A stretch of DNA of 64,000 nt. It comes from Photobacterium toruni. Lineage in GTDB: Bacteria; Pseudomonadota; Gammaproteobacteria; Enterobacterales; Vibrionaceae. The notes under the pieces are model-generated. The model saw only the letters and a list, made by a program, of their open reading frames with translations. It had not been told where the DNA came from and searched no databases. This document shows, one piece after another, positions 1 through 12,387 of the stretch (its first letter is position 1; the number at the start of each line of letters is the position of its first letter). Both the position numbers and the translations under genes were made by a program. The DNA lies in NCBI RefSeq assembly GCF_024529955.1, contig NZ_AP024854.1, forward strand, positions 496,001-560,000, read 5' to 3'.

Positions 1-1
1 C

Positions 2-466
2 AGTTATATTTTATATTCCGCGATGTACGTTAATGAAGTATTAGCGCGTGTATTAGAAAACCATACCCCTTATCCGGTGTTGTTTCTTGATTATTTGAAT
101 GTGTTGCGTGAGCTTGCACAAGCGGATAATCCAGAGCCTGCACTGCGTCGTTTTGAACTCGCCTTATTACACCATCTTGGTTACGGTATTGATTTTTTAC
201 ATTGTGCTGGCAGTGGGTTAGCAGTTGATGATCGCATGACGTATAACTATCGCGAACAGCGTGGGTTTATTGCTTCAATGAAAATAACCCAATTGACTTT
301 TCGTGGTAATGAATTAAAAGCAATTGCAGCAAGATGCTTTGAAACTCCAGAACAACTTCGTGCTGCGAAACGCTTTACAAGGATAGCCTTAAAGCCTTAT
401 CTTGGCTCAAAGCCATTAAAAAGTCGGGAATTGTTTCTCCCACGAGCAAGGAGCATCAGAAAATGA
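2..466 (+). CDS. recO: DNA repair protein RecO, C-terminal part (start lies upstream of the window)
   Basis: This is the last about 154 residues of RecO, which binds single-stranded DNA and, with RecR, helps load RecA at gaps in the RecFOR pathway. The reading frame is open from base 2, with residues reading [13 protein letters not shown], so the ATG at 23 is internal and not the true start. The full protein is usually about 240 residues. The C-terminal helical domain is present and ends in a basic tail (RARSIRK). The stop codon overlaps the pdxJ start by four bases (ATGA), which implies translational coupling. The order recO-pdxJ-acpS matches the end of the rnc-era-recO-pdxJ-acpS operon of enterics and vibrios. 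The identification rests on the sequence pattern plus this context. Confidence 0.93.
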   Translation, partial: SYILYSAMYVNEVLARVLENHTPYPVLFLDYLNVLRELAQADNPEPALRRFELALLHHLGYGIDFLHCAGSGLAVDDRMTYNYREQRGFIASMKITQLTFRGNELKAIAARCFETPEQLRAAKRFTRIALKPYLGSKPLKSRELFLPRARSIRK

Positions 467-1194
467 ACAACATTCTACTGGGTGTCAATATTGATCATAT
501 TGCAACGTTACGTAATGCCCGTGGCACACGATACCCTGATCCCGTGCATGCTGCCGAAGTAGCTGAGCGTGCTGGCGCTGATGGTATTACGGTGCATTTA
601 CGTGAAGATCGTCGTCATATTAATGATCGCGATGTACGCATTTTACGTCAAACATTGCAAACGCGAATGAATCTAGAAATGGCAGTTACTGACGAAATGA
701 TTGCGATTGCGCTAGAGACTCAGCCTGAATATGTATGTTTAGTGCCTGAGAAGCGTGAAGAATTGACGACAGAAGGTGGCTTAGATGTGGCGGGTCAACT
801 TGAAAAAGTAAAAGCGGCGACAACAAAATTAACCGCAGCTGGCATTAAAGTGTCACTTTTCATTGATGCTGATCGTGCACAAATTGATGCTGCTTCTGCT
901 TGTGGCGCACCGTTTATTGAACTTCATACAGGACAATACGCAGAAGCGGTAACCGAAGAAGCCCAAGCTGATGAGTTAAAGAAGATTGCCGTAGGTGCAA
1001 CCTATGCGCATAAATTAGGCATTAAAGTCAATGCTGGTCATGGATTAACTTATCATAACGTTAAAGCTATTGCCGCATTACCTGAACTGTATGAGCTAAA
1101 TATCGGCCATTCTATTATGGGACGAGCGATGTTTGATGGTCTTGAAAAAGCGGTCGCTGATATGCGTTCATTGATGCAGGAAGCACGTAGCTAA
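463..1194 (+). CDS. pdxJ: Pyridoxine 5'-phosphate synthase PdxJ
   Basis: PdxJ condenses 1-deoxyxylulose 5-phosphate with 3-amino-2-oxopropyl phosphate to give pyridoxine 5'-phosphate, the last ring-forming step of vitamin B6 synthesis. The protein has 243 residues, the normal family length, and folds as a TIM barrel. Signature segments are [15 protein letters not shown] near residues 7-21, the catalytic and phosphate-binding HLREDRRHI at 45-53, NLEMA at 70-74, and the late histidine motif [12 protein letters not shown] around 189-200. It overlaps recO by four bases and acpS by one base (TAATG), so the three genes are probably translated as one coupled unit. Nothing unusual is seen. Confidence 0.97.
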   Translation: MNNILLGVNIDHIATLRNARGTRYPDPVHAAEVAERAGADGITVHLREDRRHINDRDVRILRQTLQTRMNLEMAVTDEMIAIALETQPEYVCLVPEKREELTTEGGLDVAGQLEKVKAATTKLTAAGIKVSLFIDADRAQIDAASACGAPFIELHTGQYAEAVTEEAQADELKKIAVGATYAHKLGIKVNAGHGLTYHNVKAIAALPELYELNIGHSIMGRAMFDGLEKAVADMRSLMQEARS

Positions 1195-1574
1195 TGGCTA
1201 TTTTAGGTTTAGGGACTGATATCGTTGAAATTGAACGGATTGAAAAAGTGCTTACTCGTGCCGGTGATGGTTTTGCTGAACGGGTGTTATCAGCCTCTGA
1301 ACTTGAACAATATTATCGCTTAAAGTTACGCGCTCGGTTTGTGGCAAAACGGTTTGCTGTTAAAGAGGCGGCGTCAAAAGCATTAGGTACAGGTATTGCT
1401 TGTGGTGTCTCTTTTCAAGATTTTACCGTTACCAATGATGTGCGAGGTAAACCTCTGGTTGCCTTTTCCGGTCAAGCTCTGAAACTACTAACAGCAATGG
1501 GTGGGCAGCATGTGCATCTTACTATTGCTGATGAGCGCCGTTATGCCGTTGCAACGGTTATCATTGAACGTTAA
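1194..1574 (+). CDS. acpS: Holo-[acyl-carrier-protein] synthase AcpS
   Basis: AcpS transfers 4'-phosphopantetheine from coenzyme A to the conserved serine of acyl carrier protein, making it active for fatty acid synthesis. The 126-residue length is typical of the trimeric AcpS class. The magnesium and CoA ligands are visible as [12 protein letters not shown] (Asp9) and [16 protein letters not shown] (Glu58). The start codon shares a base with the pdxJ stop. A strong stem-loop follows about 30 bases after the stop, so acpS ends the operon. Confidence 0.97.
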   Translation: MAILGLGTDIVEIERIEKVLTRAGDGFAERVLSASELEQYYRLKLRARFVAKRFAVKEAASKALGTGIACGVSFQDFTVTNDVRGKPLVAFSGQALKLLTAMGGQHVHLTIADERRYAVATVIIER

Positions 1575-1603
1575 CGTTATTATTAAGTAAGATTAAGATA
1601 ATC

Positions 1604-1640
1604 AAAAAAAACGCTAGCTTGTAAGGCTAGCGTTTTTTTT
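1604..1640. terminator. Bidirectional intrinsic terminator between acpS and barA
   Basis: An 8-bp perfect stem ACGCTAGC (1611-1618) pairs with GCTAGCGT (1626-1633) around a 7-base loop. It is flanked by A-run on the left and T-run on the right, so it can end transcription of both acpS (plus strand) and the convergent barA (minus strand). Confidence 0.9.
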
Positions 1641-1650
1641 CTGTATTTTT

Positions 1651-1706
1651 TATCAAAGGCTGCTTATCAAAGGCTGCTTATCAAAGGCTGCTTATCAAAG
1701 ACTGCG
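1651..1706. repeat. Tandem repeat, four 14-bp units
   Basis: Three identical copies of TATCAAAGGCTGCT (1651-1664, 1665-1678, 1679-1692) are followed by a diverged fourth, TATCAAAGACTGCG (1693-1706). They fill the gap between the terminator and the barA stop codon, and would be transcribed as the 3' untranslated part of the barA message. The perfect copies suggest recent slippage; no function is apparent. Confidence 0.9.
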
Positions 1707-1709
1707 CAA

Positions 1710-4496
1710 TTAATGACGATATTGTTTTGACGCTTTAACAACATTGTCCATTTCATCAATGAGTTCTAATAATTCAGGCTCTATATCAATCATTGGCGTA
1801 TTCGCTTTGAGTTCTGTTTCAATGGTATGACAGAGATATTTTAGACGTGGAACGCCACTATAAGCACAACTGCCATGTAATTTATGGATCGAAGGCCATA
1901 ATTCAACTTGTTTACCATCCAGTGCTTCATTAACTAATAACTCCACTTCTGGCATGTAATCTAACAACATTTGTAACATATCACGGGCTAAATCTTCTTT
2001 TCCAGCCGCTTGTTTAAGAGCTAAAGACCAATCAAAACTAATACTATTATCAATGGTTGGTCGCCCATGTTGTTGTGATTGTAGCACTTCAGTTGTTGTT
2101 ATTGGCTGAGGTATCAATCCGGTACCATGATGATCGGTTGGGGTGATCCATTTTGCTAGAATTTGTTGAAGGATATGCTCTTCAATCGGTTTGGTGAGGT
2201 AATCATCCATTCCAGCATCAATTAATCGTTCACGCTCTCCTGCCATCGCGTGTGCGGTAACAGCAATAATTGGCGTCTGATGATTAAGATCCGTTTTGTG
2301 TATTTCTTGGCAAGCAGTAACACCATCCATTTCAGGCATTTGGATATCCATAAAAATCAAATCAAATGCTTTTTGATGTGCGTACTCAACCGCTTTTTTA
2401 CCACCAGTGGCAGTAATAACGGTTTCAACCCGCTCACCCAGTAATGCTGAAATTAATTTTAAGTTTGCTGGATTATCATCAACGGCCATTACTGTTAATG
2501 GTTGGATTGGTTCTGGTGGTGGCGCTAACACCGGTAATTCTGGCTCTTTTTTATCATCATAATTATCACATAACGCTTCAAATAATTTACGAGATGCAAT
2601 AGGTTTTCCAAGACAGATCTCAACCCCAGTATTAGTGAGTTTTTCAGAGAGTGCGAGTTCGGTTGTTGGTAGACAAACTAAGACCTTATCGGCAATCTGT
2701 TCAGCTTTAAATACATGATTAAATAAGACTGCGGTCGGTGGTTGCTGGTGAGGTGATAAACATAATAAAGCAAAATCATGATGTTCAATATCATCAGGCA
2801 TGGTTGAGCGATAAGTAACATGCACTCCTGCATTAATTAACCGTTGCTGTACGACAGATGCAGCTTGCATGTTAGGTTCAATTAACAGTAATTTTTTACC
2901 GATCAGTGATGAGGTATCTATCTGGTGCGATACGGGTAAATCAGTTTTATGCATACGAATGCTAAACCAGAAGGTAGAACCTTGATGGAGACGACTGGTT
3001 AAACTGACTTGTCCTCCCATTTGGCTGACCAGTTTCTGAGTGATCACTAAGCCTAACCCCGTACCACCATAACGGCGTGATATACTGGCATCGGCTTGGC
3101 TAAAGGCTTGGAAGAGCTGTGCTTGTTGACGTTCTGATATGCCAATGCCGGTATCACGCACCATAAACTGTAATTCAATATTATTATCATGCTCAGATTT
3201 GAGTTCGACAGAAACATCAATATTGCCTGTTTCGGTAAACTTAACCGCATTACCAATTAAGTTGGTGACGACTTGTTGAATACGCAGAGGATCACCAATT
3301 AAGCCTGGCGGAATGCGTGTGTCAATTTTAAGGGTTAATTCTAAGCCTTTTTCATGTGCACTTGGCGCAAGTAAACGCATAACATCATCAAGGGCATCAG
3401 AAAAATCAAACGGAATATTTTCTAGTAATAATTTACCCGCTTCTAATTTTGAAAAGTCTAAAATATCATTAATGATTGTCAGTAGATTATTGGCTGAATT
3501 CTCAATCGTCAGTAGATAATCTTGCTGGTTGGTATTGAGTTTGGTTTTAAGCATTTGACGGGTAAAGCCAATCACACCATTAAGCGGTGTCCGCAATTCG
3601 TGTGACATGTTGGCTAAGAATTCAGATTTAACCCGCGCAGCCTCTTGAGCCCGTTTTTTGGCAATATCTAACTCAACGTTTTGAATTTCAAGTTGCTCAA
3701 GAGTTTCACGTAAATCTGACGTTGCCTGATCAATGCTTTGTTGCATTTCAATATGGTATTCCGACAGTGAGATTGCCATTGCATTAATACCGTTTTTAAG
3801 AGTATCGAGTTCACCAAGAAGTTGACCTTCGATTCGAATATCAAGATGTCCGCGCCGAATTCTATCAACCACACTGATCATATGTGAGATTGGGCGGGTG
3901 ACATCTTGCATTAGTCGGTAAGCAAATAGCGATGATAAGCTTAAGCCAAGTAACAATACCATTAAGGCGGTGAATACTTCTTGATATTGTTGTAATCGCA
4001 ATGAGCTTAAATCGAGTTCAATTGCAATATAACCTAATGGTTTACCTAATACGCTAGTACTTGTATTCGTACCAAATTGGCCTTCAGTTAAAATGGGGGT
4101 GCGTAGAATGAGAGTATTATCATTAAGCTGAATATCAAGTAAGCGCGGGATTGGCTTGTTGTCTGGATACATAAAAGCAGCAAAATTACGGTGAAAATTA
4201 GAGGTCGCAAAAATTTTATTATGCTCCGTAAAAACAGCAATGCTTCGAATAATATCGGAATGTTTGCGATGGGTGTAGCCAATCAGACGCCGAATAGCCT
4301 CTCGATTTTTTTCGGTCATACCATATTCGGCCGAAATTGCTAACGGCTCGATGATACTCGTTCCTGTCGAAATCAATTGATGTTCGAGATCTTGATAGCG
4401 GCTCATGGTAAAAAAAGCGCTTAATAACAGGCCGATTATCAGTGTTGGTGCTAATGTCAGGGTAAAGACCCTGGCACGAAGTCCATATTTGGTCAT
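1710..4496 (-). CDS. barA: Hybrid sensor histidine kinase BarA
   Basis: BarA is the membrane-bound tripartite kinase of the BarA/UvrY (VarS/VarA, GacS/GacA) system, which drives the small RNAs that titrate CsrA. Translation from 4496 gives 928 residues starting MTKYGLRARVF, which matches the family start; an in-frame ATG at 4541 would add 15 unlikely residues. Order: membrane helix about 11-33, periplasmic sensor 34-172, membrane helix 173-195, HAMP, dimerisation domain with phospho-acceptor His299 (SHELRTPLN), ATPase (DTGIGI, GGTGLGL), a degenerate receiver, a receiver with Asp716 (FMDIQMPEMDG), and an HPt domain with His870 (HKLHGS). It diverges from rlmD, as in E. coli. Its downstream partner csrA lies in the same window at 28845. 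Confidence 0.96.
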   Translation of the reverse strand: MTKYGLRARVFTLTLAPTLIIGLLLSAFFTMSRYQDLEHQLISTGTSIIEPLAISAEYGMTEKNREAIRRLIGYTHRKHSDIIRSIAVFTEHNKIFATSNFHRNFAAFMYPDNKPIPRLLDIQLNDNTLILRTPILTEGQFGTNTSTSVLGKPLGYIAIELDLSSLRLQQYQEVFTALMVLLLGLSLSSLFAYRLMQDVTRPISHMISVVDRIRRGHLDIRIEGQLLGELDTLKNGINAMAISLSEYHIEMQQSIDQATSDLRETLEQLEIQNVELDIAKKRAQEAARVKSEFLANMSHELRTPLNGVIGFTRQMLKTKLNTNQQDYLLTIENSANNLLTIINDILDFSKLEAGKLLLENIPFDFSDALDDVMRLLAPSAHEKGLELTLKIDTRIPPGLIGDPLRIQQVVTNLIGNAVKFTETGNIDVSVELKSEHDNNIELQFMVRDTGIGISERQQAQLFQAFSQADASISRRYGGTGLGLVITQKLVSQMGGQVSLTSRLHQGSTFWFSIRMHKTDLPVSHQIDTSSLIGKKLLLIEPNMQAASVVQQRLINAGVHVTYRSTMPDDIEHHDFALLCLSPHQQPPTAVLFNHVFKAEQIADKVLVCLPTTELALSEKLTNTGVEICLGKPIASRKLFEALCDNYDDKKEPELPVLAPPPEPIQPLTVMAVDDNPANLKLISALLGERVETVITATGGKKAVEYAHQKAFDLIFMDIQMPEMDGVTACQEIHKTDLNHQTPIIAVTAHAMAGERERLIDAGMDDYLTKPIEEHILQQILAKWITPTDHHGTGLIPQPITTTEVLQSQQHGRPTIDNSISFDWSLALKQAAGKEDLARDMLQMLLDYMPEVELLVNEALDGKQVELWPSIHKLHGSCAYSGVPRLKYLCHTIETELKANTPMIDIEPELLELIDEMDNVVKASKQYRH

Positions 4497-4552
4497 GGTT
4501 CTCTTAATTACAAGCAAGCGATTCTGTGGGAGAATTAGCACCCATCTATATT

Positions 4553-4572
4553 CCTAGTGTAAATAAACTAGG
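4553..4572. promoter_or_regulatory. Short inverted repeat in the barA-rlmD divergent region
   Basis: CCTAG (4553-4557) and CTAGG (4568-4572) are separated by ten AT-rich bases within the 120-bp region between the divergent barA and rlmD genes. It could be a binding site, but the arms are only 5 bp, so chance is a fair explanation. Confidence 0.25.
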
Positions 4573-4616
4573 GCTATGCAACAAATACTCAATGTCTGAA
4601 CAGTGAGCAAAACACT

Positions 4617-5957
4617 ATGGCACGCTTTTTTAAGCCTCAAAAACGTACAACTGACACCAAACATAAAGAAATTACGATTAGCCGTTTAGATCACCTCGGT
4701 GCCGGTATCGGTCATCTACAAGGTAAATCTGTCTTTGTTGATGGTTTACTTCCGACTGAAACTGCGGTGGTGCAGTTAACGGAAGATAAAAAAAATTACG
4801 CTCGTGCTAAAGTGATTAAACGCCTTTCAGACAGCAGTGCCCGTATTAAACCTCATTGTGCGATCTATGACCAGTGTGGCGGCTGTAATTTGCAGCATTT
4901 ATCGCATCAAGGTCAAGTGGCTGCTAAACAGCAAGTACTGAGTGAATTGATGACAAAGTTTGCTGTTATTGATCAAGCTGATTGCGTTCAACAACCTCCG
5001 ATCATCAGTGAATCACTGCATTACCGTCGTTGCGCTCGTTTTGCGGTTCGAGTTGAAAATAATGGACAGTTACAGTTTGGTTTTCGTAAAAAGCAAAGTA
5101 ATGACATTGTTGATGTTAGCGTGTGTCCAGTATTGGCCCAGCCATTGAATGATCTGTTACCGCCATTACGTGAACTATTAAACAGTTTAAAAGGACGTCG
5201 ATTTATTGGGCATATTGAATTAACCCATGCCGACAATGGTTGTGTGGTTCTTATTCGTCATCTTGCGCCTTTTAATGCCGATGATAGTGCACTGATTGAT
5301 GCGTTCGCTATCCAACACAATGTAATGTTGTTTTTAGCACCAGAAACCGATGAACTAATTCAGCGTCATGGTGACCAACCTTATTATGGCATTGATGGTC
5401 TTAAATTGAGATTTTCACCAAAAGACTTTATTCAAGTAAATGGTGACGTAAACATTAAAATGGTCGCACAAGCAATCGAATGGCTTGATGTTCAGCCTCA
5501 AGATAGGGTGTTAGATTTATTCTGTGGTTTGGGGAACTTTAGTTTGCCATTAGCCCAGCGCGCAAAAGCGGTTGTTGGGGTTGAAGGCATTGACGATATG
5601 GTTTTACGTGCTACAGACAATGCTCAAGCAAATGCGCAATATAATGCCACTTTCTATCAGGCTGATTTAGAGCAAGACGTGACTAAATTAGTGTGGGCAC
5701 AAGAGCAATTTGATAAGATTTTATTAGATCCTGCACGTGCTGGTGCCGCTGGAGTGATGGATCATGTGGTTAAGCTAGCACCGAATAAAGTCGTTTATGT
5801 GTCATGTAATCCAGCCACATTGGCTCGTGATAGCCAAGTATTACTGCAAAAAGGTTATCAGTTAGAGCGTCTTGGTATGTTGGATATGTTCCCACATACA
5901 GGACATTTAGAATCTATGGCATTATTTGTAAAGGTTCAGAAAAAGCAGAAAAAATAG
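4617..5957 (+). CDS. rlmD: 23S rRNA (uracil-1939-C5)-methyltransferase RlmD
   Basis: RlmD (formerly RumA) methylates U1939 of 23S rRNA using S-adenosylmethionine. The 446-residue protein has an N-terminal TRAM domain (about 15-70), then the cysteines that hold an iron-sulfur cluster at Cys81, Cys87, Cys90 and Cys170. The C-terminal Rossmann-like methyltransferase domain shows VLDLFCGLGNFSLPLA, and the catalytic cysteine motif is SCNPATLARD near residue 397. Length and motifs match the enteric enzyme. It diverges from barA and is followed by relA, the same order as in E. coli (barA-rlmD-relA-mazG). The proposed start is the only ATG that precedes the basic RFFKPQKR stretch. Confidence 0.96.
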   Translation: MARFFKPQKRTTDTKHKEITISRLDHLGAGIGHLQGKSVFVDGLLPTETAVVQLTEDKKNYARAKVIKRLSDSSARIKPHCAIYDQCGGCNLQHLSHQGQVAAKQQVLSELMTKFAVIDQADCVQQPPIISESLHYRRCARFAVRVENNGQLQFGFRKKQSNDIVDVSVCPVLAQPLNDLLPPLRELLNSLKGRRFIGHIELTHADNGCVVLIRHLAPFNADDSALIDAFAIQHNVMLFLAPETDELIQRHGDQPYYGIDGLKLRFSPKDFIQVNGDVNIKMVAQAIEWLDVQPQDRVLDLFCGLGNFSLPLAQRAKAVVGVEGIDDMVLRATDNAQANAQYNATFYQADLEQDVTKLVWAQEQFDKILLDPARAGAAGVMDHVVKLAPNKVVYVSCNPATLARDSQVLLQKGYQLERLGMLDMFPHTGHLESMALFVKVQKKQKK

Positions 5958-6005
5958 TTATAGCAATGACTGCTATTGCCATTAAATAGAAAACAGGACA
6001 GAGAC

Positions 6006-8243
6006 ATGGTCGCAGTACGTGGAGCACATCTAAAAGAAAACACGATATTTGAGTTAGCCTCATGGGTCGAAAGTTTACGTTTGGATGCAAAAACGTTTGG
6101 ACGTTTAGAAGGAGCTTATCTACGTTGTCAGGAACTGGTTGTTGATCAAGAAAACGGTACGTTGCTGTTATGGCGCGGGCGTGAAATGGTCGAGATTCTG
6201 GTGACGTTAAGCATGGACGCCGATACATTAATATCGGCAATGCTATATCCATTAGTTGAAGCGGGTTGTTATAGCCATGAGCAAGTAAAAGAAGATTACA
6301 ACGGCACTATTCTGCATTTAGTAGAAGGTGTTGAGCAAATGTATGCGATCAGTCAGCTTAAATCGACCGCAGAAGAAGCCGCTCAATCAGCCCAAGTTGA
6401 TAGCATTCGTCGAATGTTATTATCGATGGTTGATGATTTTCGCTGCGTGGTCATCAAATTGGCTGAACGTATTTGTAATTTACGTGAAGTTAAAAATGAG
6501 CCAGATGCTGTACGCCGCATCGCCGCCCAAGAGTGTGCCAATATTTATGCACCATTGGCAAACCGATTGGGTATTGGGCAGTTAAAATGGGAAATTGAAG
6601 ATTATGCTTTCCGTTATCAACATCCCGAGATCTATAAGCAAATAGCGAAACAGCTTTCAGAGCGTCGCATTGATCGTGAAGGCTACATTACGCATTTTGT
6701 TGATGATTTATCAGATGCGATGCAAGCTTCAAATATTCGTGCTGAAGTGCAAGGACGCCCTAAGCATATTTACAGTATTTGGCGCAAAATGCAGAAGAAA
6801 AGCTTAGAGTTTGATGAGCTTTTTGATGTGCGGGCGGTACGAATTGTGGCTGAAGAGCTGCAAGATTGTTACGCTGCATTAGGGGTGGTACATACTAAAT
6901 ATCGTCATTTACCCAAAGAATTTGATGATTATGTCGCTAATCCTAAACCAAATGGTTATCAATCGATTCATACCGTAGTACTGGGTCCTGAAGGTAAGAC
7001 CATTGAAATTCAGATCCGTACCAAGCAAATGCATGAAGAGTCAGAGCTAGGTGTTGCTGCGCACTGGAAATATAAGGAAGGTCCTGCAGCTTCTAGTGGC
7101 GCTCAGTCTGCGTATGATGAAAAAATCAATTGGTTACGCAAGTTACTGGTATGGCAGGAAGAAATGTCGGATTCTGGTGAGATGCTTGATGAGCTTCGTA
7201 GCCAAGTATTTGATGATCGTGTTTATGCGTTTACGCCTAAAGGTGATGTGGTTGATTTACCATCAAATGCAACCCCATTAGACTTTGCTTATCATATTCA
7301 CTCAGAAGTCGGGCATCGTTGTATTGGAGCAAAAGTAGAAGGTCGAATTGTACCCTTTACTTACCATTTGCAAATGGGGGATCAGGTTGAAATTATTACC
7401 CAAAAAGAGCCGAATCCTTCTCGTGATTGGTTAAATCCAAATCAAGGTTTTGTAACATCTAGTCGTGCCCGTGCCAAGGTGCATGCTTGGTTCCGTAAGC
7501 AAGATCGCGATAAAAATATTATTGCAGGTAAAGAAATTCTTGAAGCGGAACTGAGTAAGATCCACGCAACCTTAAAAGATGCGCACTCTTATGCCAGTAA
7601 ACGCTTTAATGTTAATTCACCAGAAGAGTTATATGCGGGAATTGGTAGTGGTGATTTGCGGATAAACCAAATAATCAACCACATTAATGCGCTAATTAAC
7701 AAACCAACAGCAGAAGAAGAAGATCAGCAATTACTTGATAAGTTGTCAGAAGCAAGTGATAAAGCTTCTCATACGACGAAGAAACCGCGTCGTGATTCGG
7801 TTGTGGTTGAAGGGGTTGATAACTTAATGACCCACTTAGCACGTTGTTGTCAGCCTATCCCTGGTGATGATATTCAAGGCTTTGTTACTCAAGGGCGTGG
7901 TATTTCGGTGCACCGTCATGATTGTGAACAGCTAGAAGAGCTGCGTCATCATGCACCTGAACGTATTATTGATACGGTTTGGGGGAGCGGATTTATTGGT
8001 AACTATACCATTACTGTTCGTGTTACTGCGTCAGAGCGTAATGGTTTGTTAAAAGAACTCACCAATACGTTGATGAACGAGAAAGTTAAAGTTGCGGGCA
8101 TGAAGAGTCGGGTTGATTATAAAAAACAAATGTCGATCATGGATTTTGAACTTGAGTTAACCGATCTTGATGTATTAGGCCGAGTGCTAAAACGCATTGA
8201 ACAAGTAAAAGATGTTGCACAAGCTAAACGTTTATACAGTTAG
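6006..8243 (+). CDS. relA: GTP pyrophosphokinase RelA ((p)ppGpp synthetase I)
   Basis: RelA senses uncharged tRNA at the ribosome and makes (p)ppGpp, the stringent-response alarmone. The start at 6006 (MVAVRGAHL) matches the family start and gives 745 residues; an ATG at 5976 would add ten residues. The N-terminal hydrolase domain is degenerate: MSMDADTLISAML stands where active SpoT/Rel enzymes have the HD motif, so this should be a synthetase only. The synthetase domain lies about 220-370, the TGS domain about 400-460 (VYAFTPKGDVVDLP), then a zinc-finger-like segment with ARCCQPIPGDDI and a C-terminal ACT domain. Just 48 bases separate it from rlmD. Confidence 0.97.
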   Translation: MVAVRGAHLKENTIFELASWVESLRLDAKTFGRLEGAYLRCQELVVDQENGTLLLWRGREMVEILVTLSMDADTLISAMLYPLVEAGCYSHEQVKEDYNGTILHLVEGVEQMYAISQLKSTAEEAAQSAQVDSIRRMLLSMVDDFRCVVIKLAERICNLREVKNEPDAVRRIAAQECANIYAPLANRLGIGQLKWEIEDYAFRYQHPEIYKQIAKQLSERRIDREGYITHFVDDLSDAMQASNIRAEVQGRPKHIYSIWRKMQKKSLEFDELFDVRAVRIVAEELQDCYAALGVVHTKYRHLPKEFDDYVANPKPNGYQSIHTVVLGPEGKTIEIQIRTKQMHEESELGVAAHWKYKEGPAASSGAQSAYDEKINWLRKLLVWQEEMSDSGEMLDELRSQVFDDRVYAFTPKGDVVDLPSNATPLDFAYHIHSEVGHRCIGAKVEGRIVPFTYHLQMGDQVEIITQKEPNPSRDWLNPNQGFVTSSRARAKVHAWFRKQDRDKNIIAGKEILEAELSKIHATLKDAHSYASKRFNVNSPEELYAGIGSGDLRINQIINHINALINKPTAEEEDQQLLDKLSEASDKASHTTKKPRRDSVVVEGVDNLMTHLARCCQPIPGDDIQGFVTQGRGISVHRHDCEQLEELRHHAPERIIDTVWGSGFIGNYTITVRVTASERNGLLKELTNTLMNEKVKVAGMKSRVDYKKQMSIMDFELELTDLDVLGRVLKRIEQVKDVAQAKRLYS

Positions 8244-8270
8244 TTATGATAGATAATATCGAATACAACA

Positions 8271-8300
8271 ATAGGTAGCTTCGGCTACCTATTTTTTTAT
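8271..8300 (+). terminator. Intrinsic terminator between relA and mazG (UUCG tetraloop)
   Basis: A 9-bp perfect stem ATAGGTAGC (8271-8279) and GCTACCTAT (8284-8292) closes a very stable UUCG tetraloop and is followed by seven T. It lies directly before the mazG ribosome-binding site (AAGGAGA at about 8302), so relA transcription probably mostly ends here. Confidence 0.85.
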
Positions 8301-8314
8301 TTAAGGAGATAATA

Positions 8315-9124
8315 ATGACCAATAAAACCACCCTTGATATCAACCATCTATTAACCATTATGGCGCAGTTGCGAGATCCACAAACGGGATGTCCGTGGGA
8401 TCTTAAACAAGATTTTGATTCGATTGTTCCTTATACCATTGAAGAAGCCTATGAAGTTGCTGATGCGATTGAACAAAAAAATTGGATTGATGTAAAAGAA
8501 GAACTGGGTGATTTATTATTTCAAGTGGTGTTTTATAGTCAATTAGCGACAGAACAAGGCTTGTTTGATTTTGATGATGTGGTGGCGGGGATTAGTGAGA
8601 AATTAACGCGTCGCCATCCACATGTTTTTGGTGACGTTACATTAGCTGATGAAGCAGCGATTAAGCAAAATTGGGAAGCAGAAAAAGCCAAAGAGCGTGC
8701 TGATAAGGCACAAGATACCAGTTTACTTGCTAATATTCCTTTAGCATTACCAGCGCTTACTCGAGCCAATAAAATTCAACAACGCTGTGCAAGCCAAGGC
8801 TTTGATTGGGACACGTTAGGCCCAGTTGTTGATAAAGTGAAAGAAGAGTTAGATGAAGTAATGGATGAGGTTATTCAGACGCCTCAACAGCAAGCTAAAA
8901 TAGCTGAAGAAATGGGTGATCTGTTATTTTCAGTGGTGAATCTAAGTCGCCATCTTGATGTCAAACCTGAACATGCATTACAACAGGCAAATAAAAAATT
9001 TGAGCGACGTTTTCGCCAAGTTGAAAAAAATGTGCTAGAACAAGGTAAGTCATTCGGTCAATGTTCACTAACTGAGCTAGATCGTGAGTGGGATCGCGTT
9101 AAACAACATGAACGCAAAAAATAA
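8315..9124 (+). CDS. mazG: Nucleoside triphosphate pyrophosphohydrolase MazG
   Basis: MazG hydrolyses nucleoside triphosphates to monophosphates and pyrophosphate; it is a house-cleaning enzyme also linked to lowering (p)ppGpp effects. The 269-residue protein has two tandem MazG domains, as in the E. coli protein. The first carries GCPWDLKQDFDSIVPYTIEEAYEV near residues 21-44 with the metal-binding EExxE-type helix, and the second repeats the pattern near EELDEVMDEV and EEMGDLLFSVVNL. A good AAGGAG ribosome-binding site lies 7 bases before the ATG. It follows relA as in E. coli, although a strong terminator separates the two here. There is no mazEF toxin-antitoxin pair between them. Confidence 0.95.
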   Translation: MTNKTTLDINHLLTIMAQLRDPQTGCPWDLKQDFDSIVPYTIEEAYEVADAIEQKNWIDVKEELGDLLFQVVFYSQLATEQGLFDFDDVVAGISEKLTRRHPHVFGDVTLADEAAIKQNWEAEKAKERADKAQDTSLLANIPLALPALTRANKIQQRCASQGFDWDTLGPVVDKVKEELDEVMDEVIQTPQQQAKIAEEMGDLLFSVVNLSRHLDVKPEHALQQANKKFERRFRQVEKNVLEQGKSFGQCSLTELDREWDRVKQHERKK

Positions 9125-9249
9125 TTATTCCCATTAGGGATTTTTATGCTATAAAAGTATAGTAACTTTACAGCGAAAAGTAGCGAAAAGGGGTGAAAAT
9201 AGCGCACATATCACTTCCTTGATTTGAGACAAAAAAAATCTTATGGGTG

Positions 9250-9265
9250 TGTGATAGTTTTCACG
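9250..9265. promoter_or_regulatory. Possible CRP-type site upstream of pyrG
   Basis: TGTGA-N6-TCACG matches nine of ten core positions of the cAMP-CRP consensus TGTGA-N6-TCACA. It lies about 80 bases before the pyrG start in a 222-bp gap. The flanks are not clearly palindromic, so this is only a candidate. Confidence 0.35.
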
Positions 9266-9277
9266 TTGTGGCGATAA

Positions 9278-10987
<1,710 letters not shown>

Positions 10988-10996
10988 GGATTACTG

Positions 10997-11028
10997 ATAG
11001 CTGTAGCAGTTATCGCTGCAGCTATTTT
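10997..11028 (+). terminator. Hairpin between pyrG and eno, terminator or attenuator
   Basis: ATAGCTGTAGC (10997-11007) pairs with GCTGCAGCTAT (11015-11025) with one G-U pair and a 7-base loop. It is followed by TTTATTT, a weak T-tract. It may partly end pyrG transcription or process the pyrG-eno message. Confidence 0.6.
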
Positions 11029-11052
11029 ATTTAGCTTTTAATTTGAAGATAA

Positions 11053-12372
<1,320 letters not shown>

Positions 12373-12387
12373 TTCTTTTAAGCTTAT

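Noticed and set aside
5914..6252. Minus-strand 112-residue frame over the rlmD-relA junction
   Set aside because: It overlaps both genes antisense and shows no motif.
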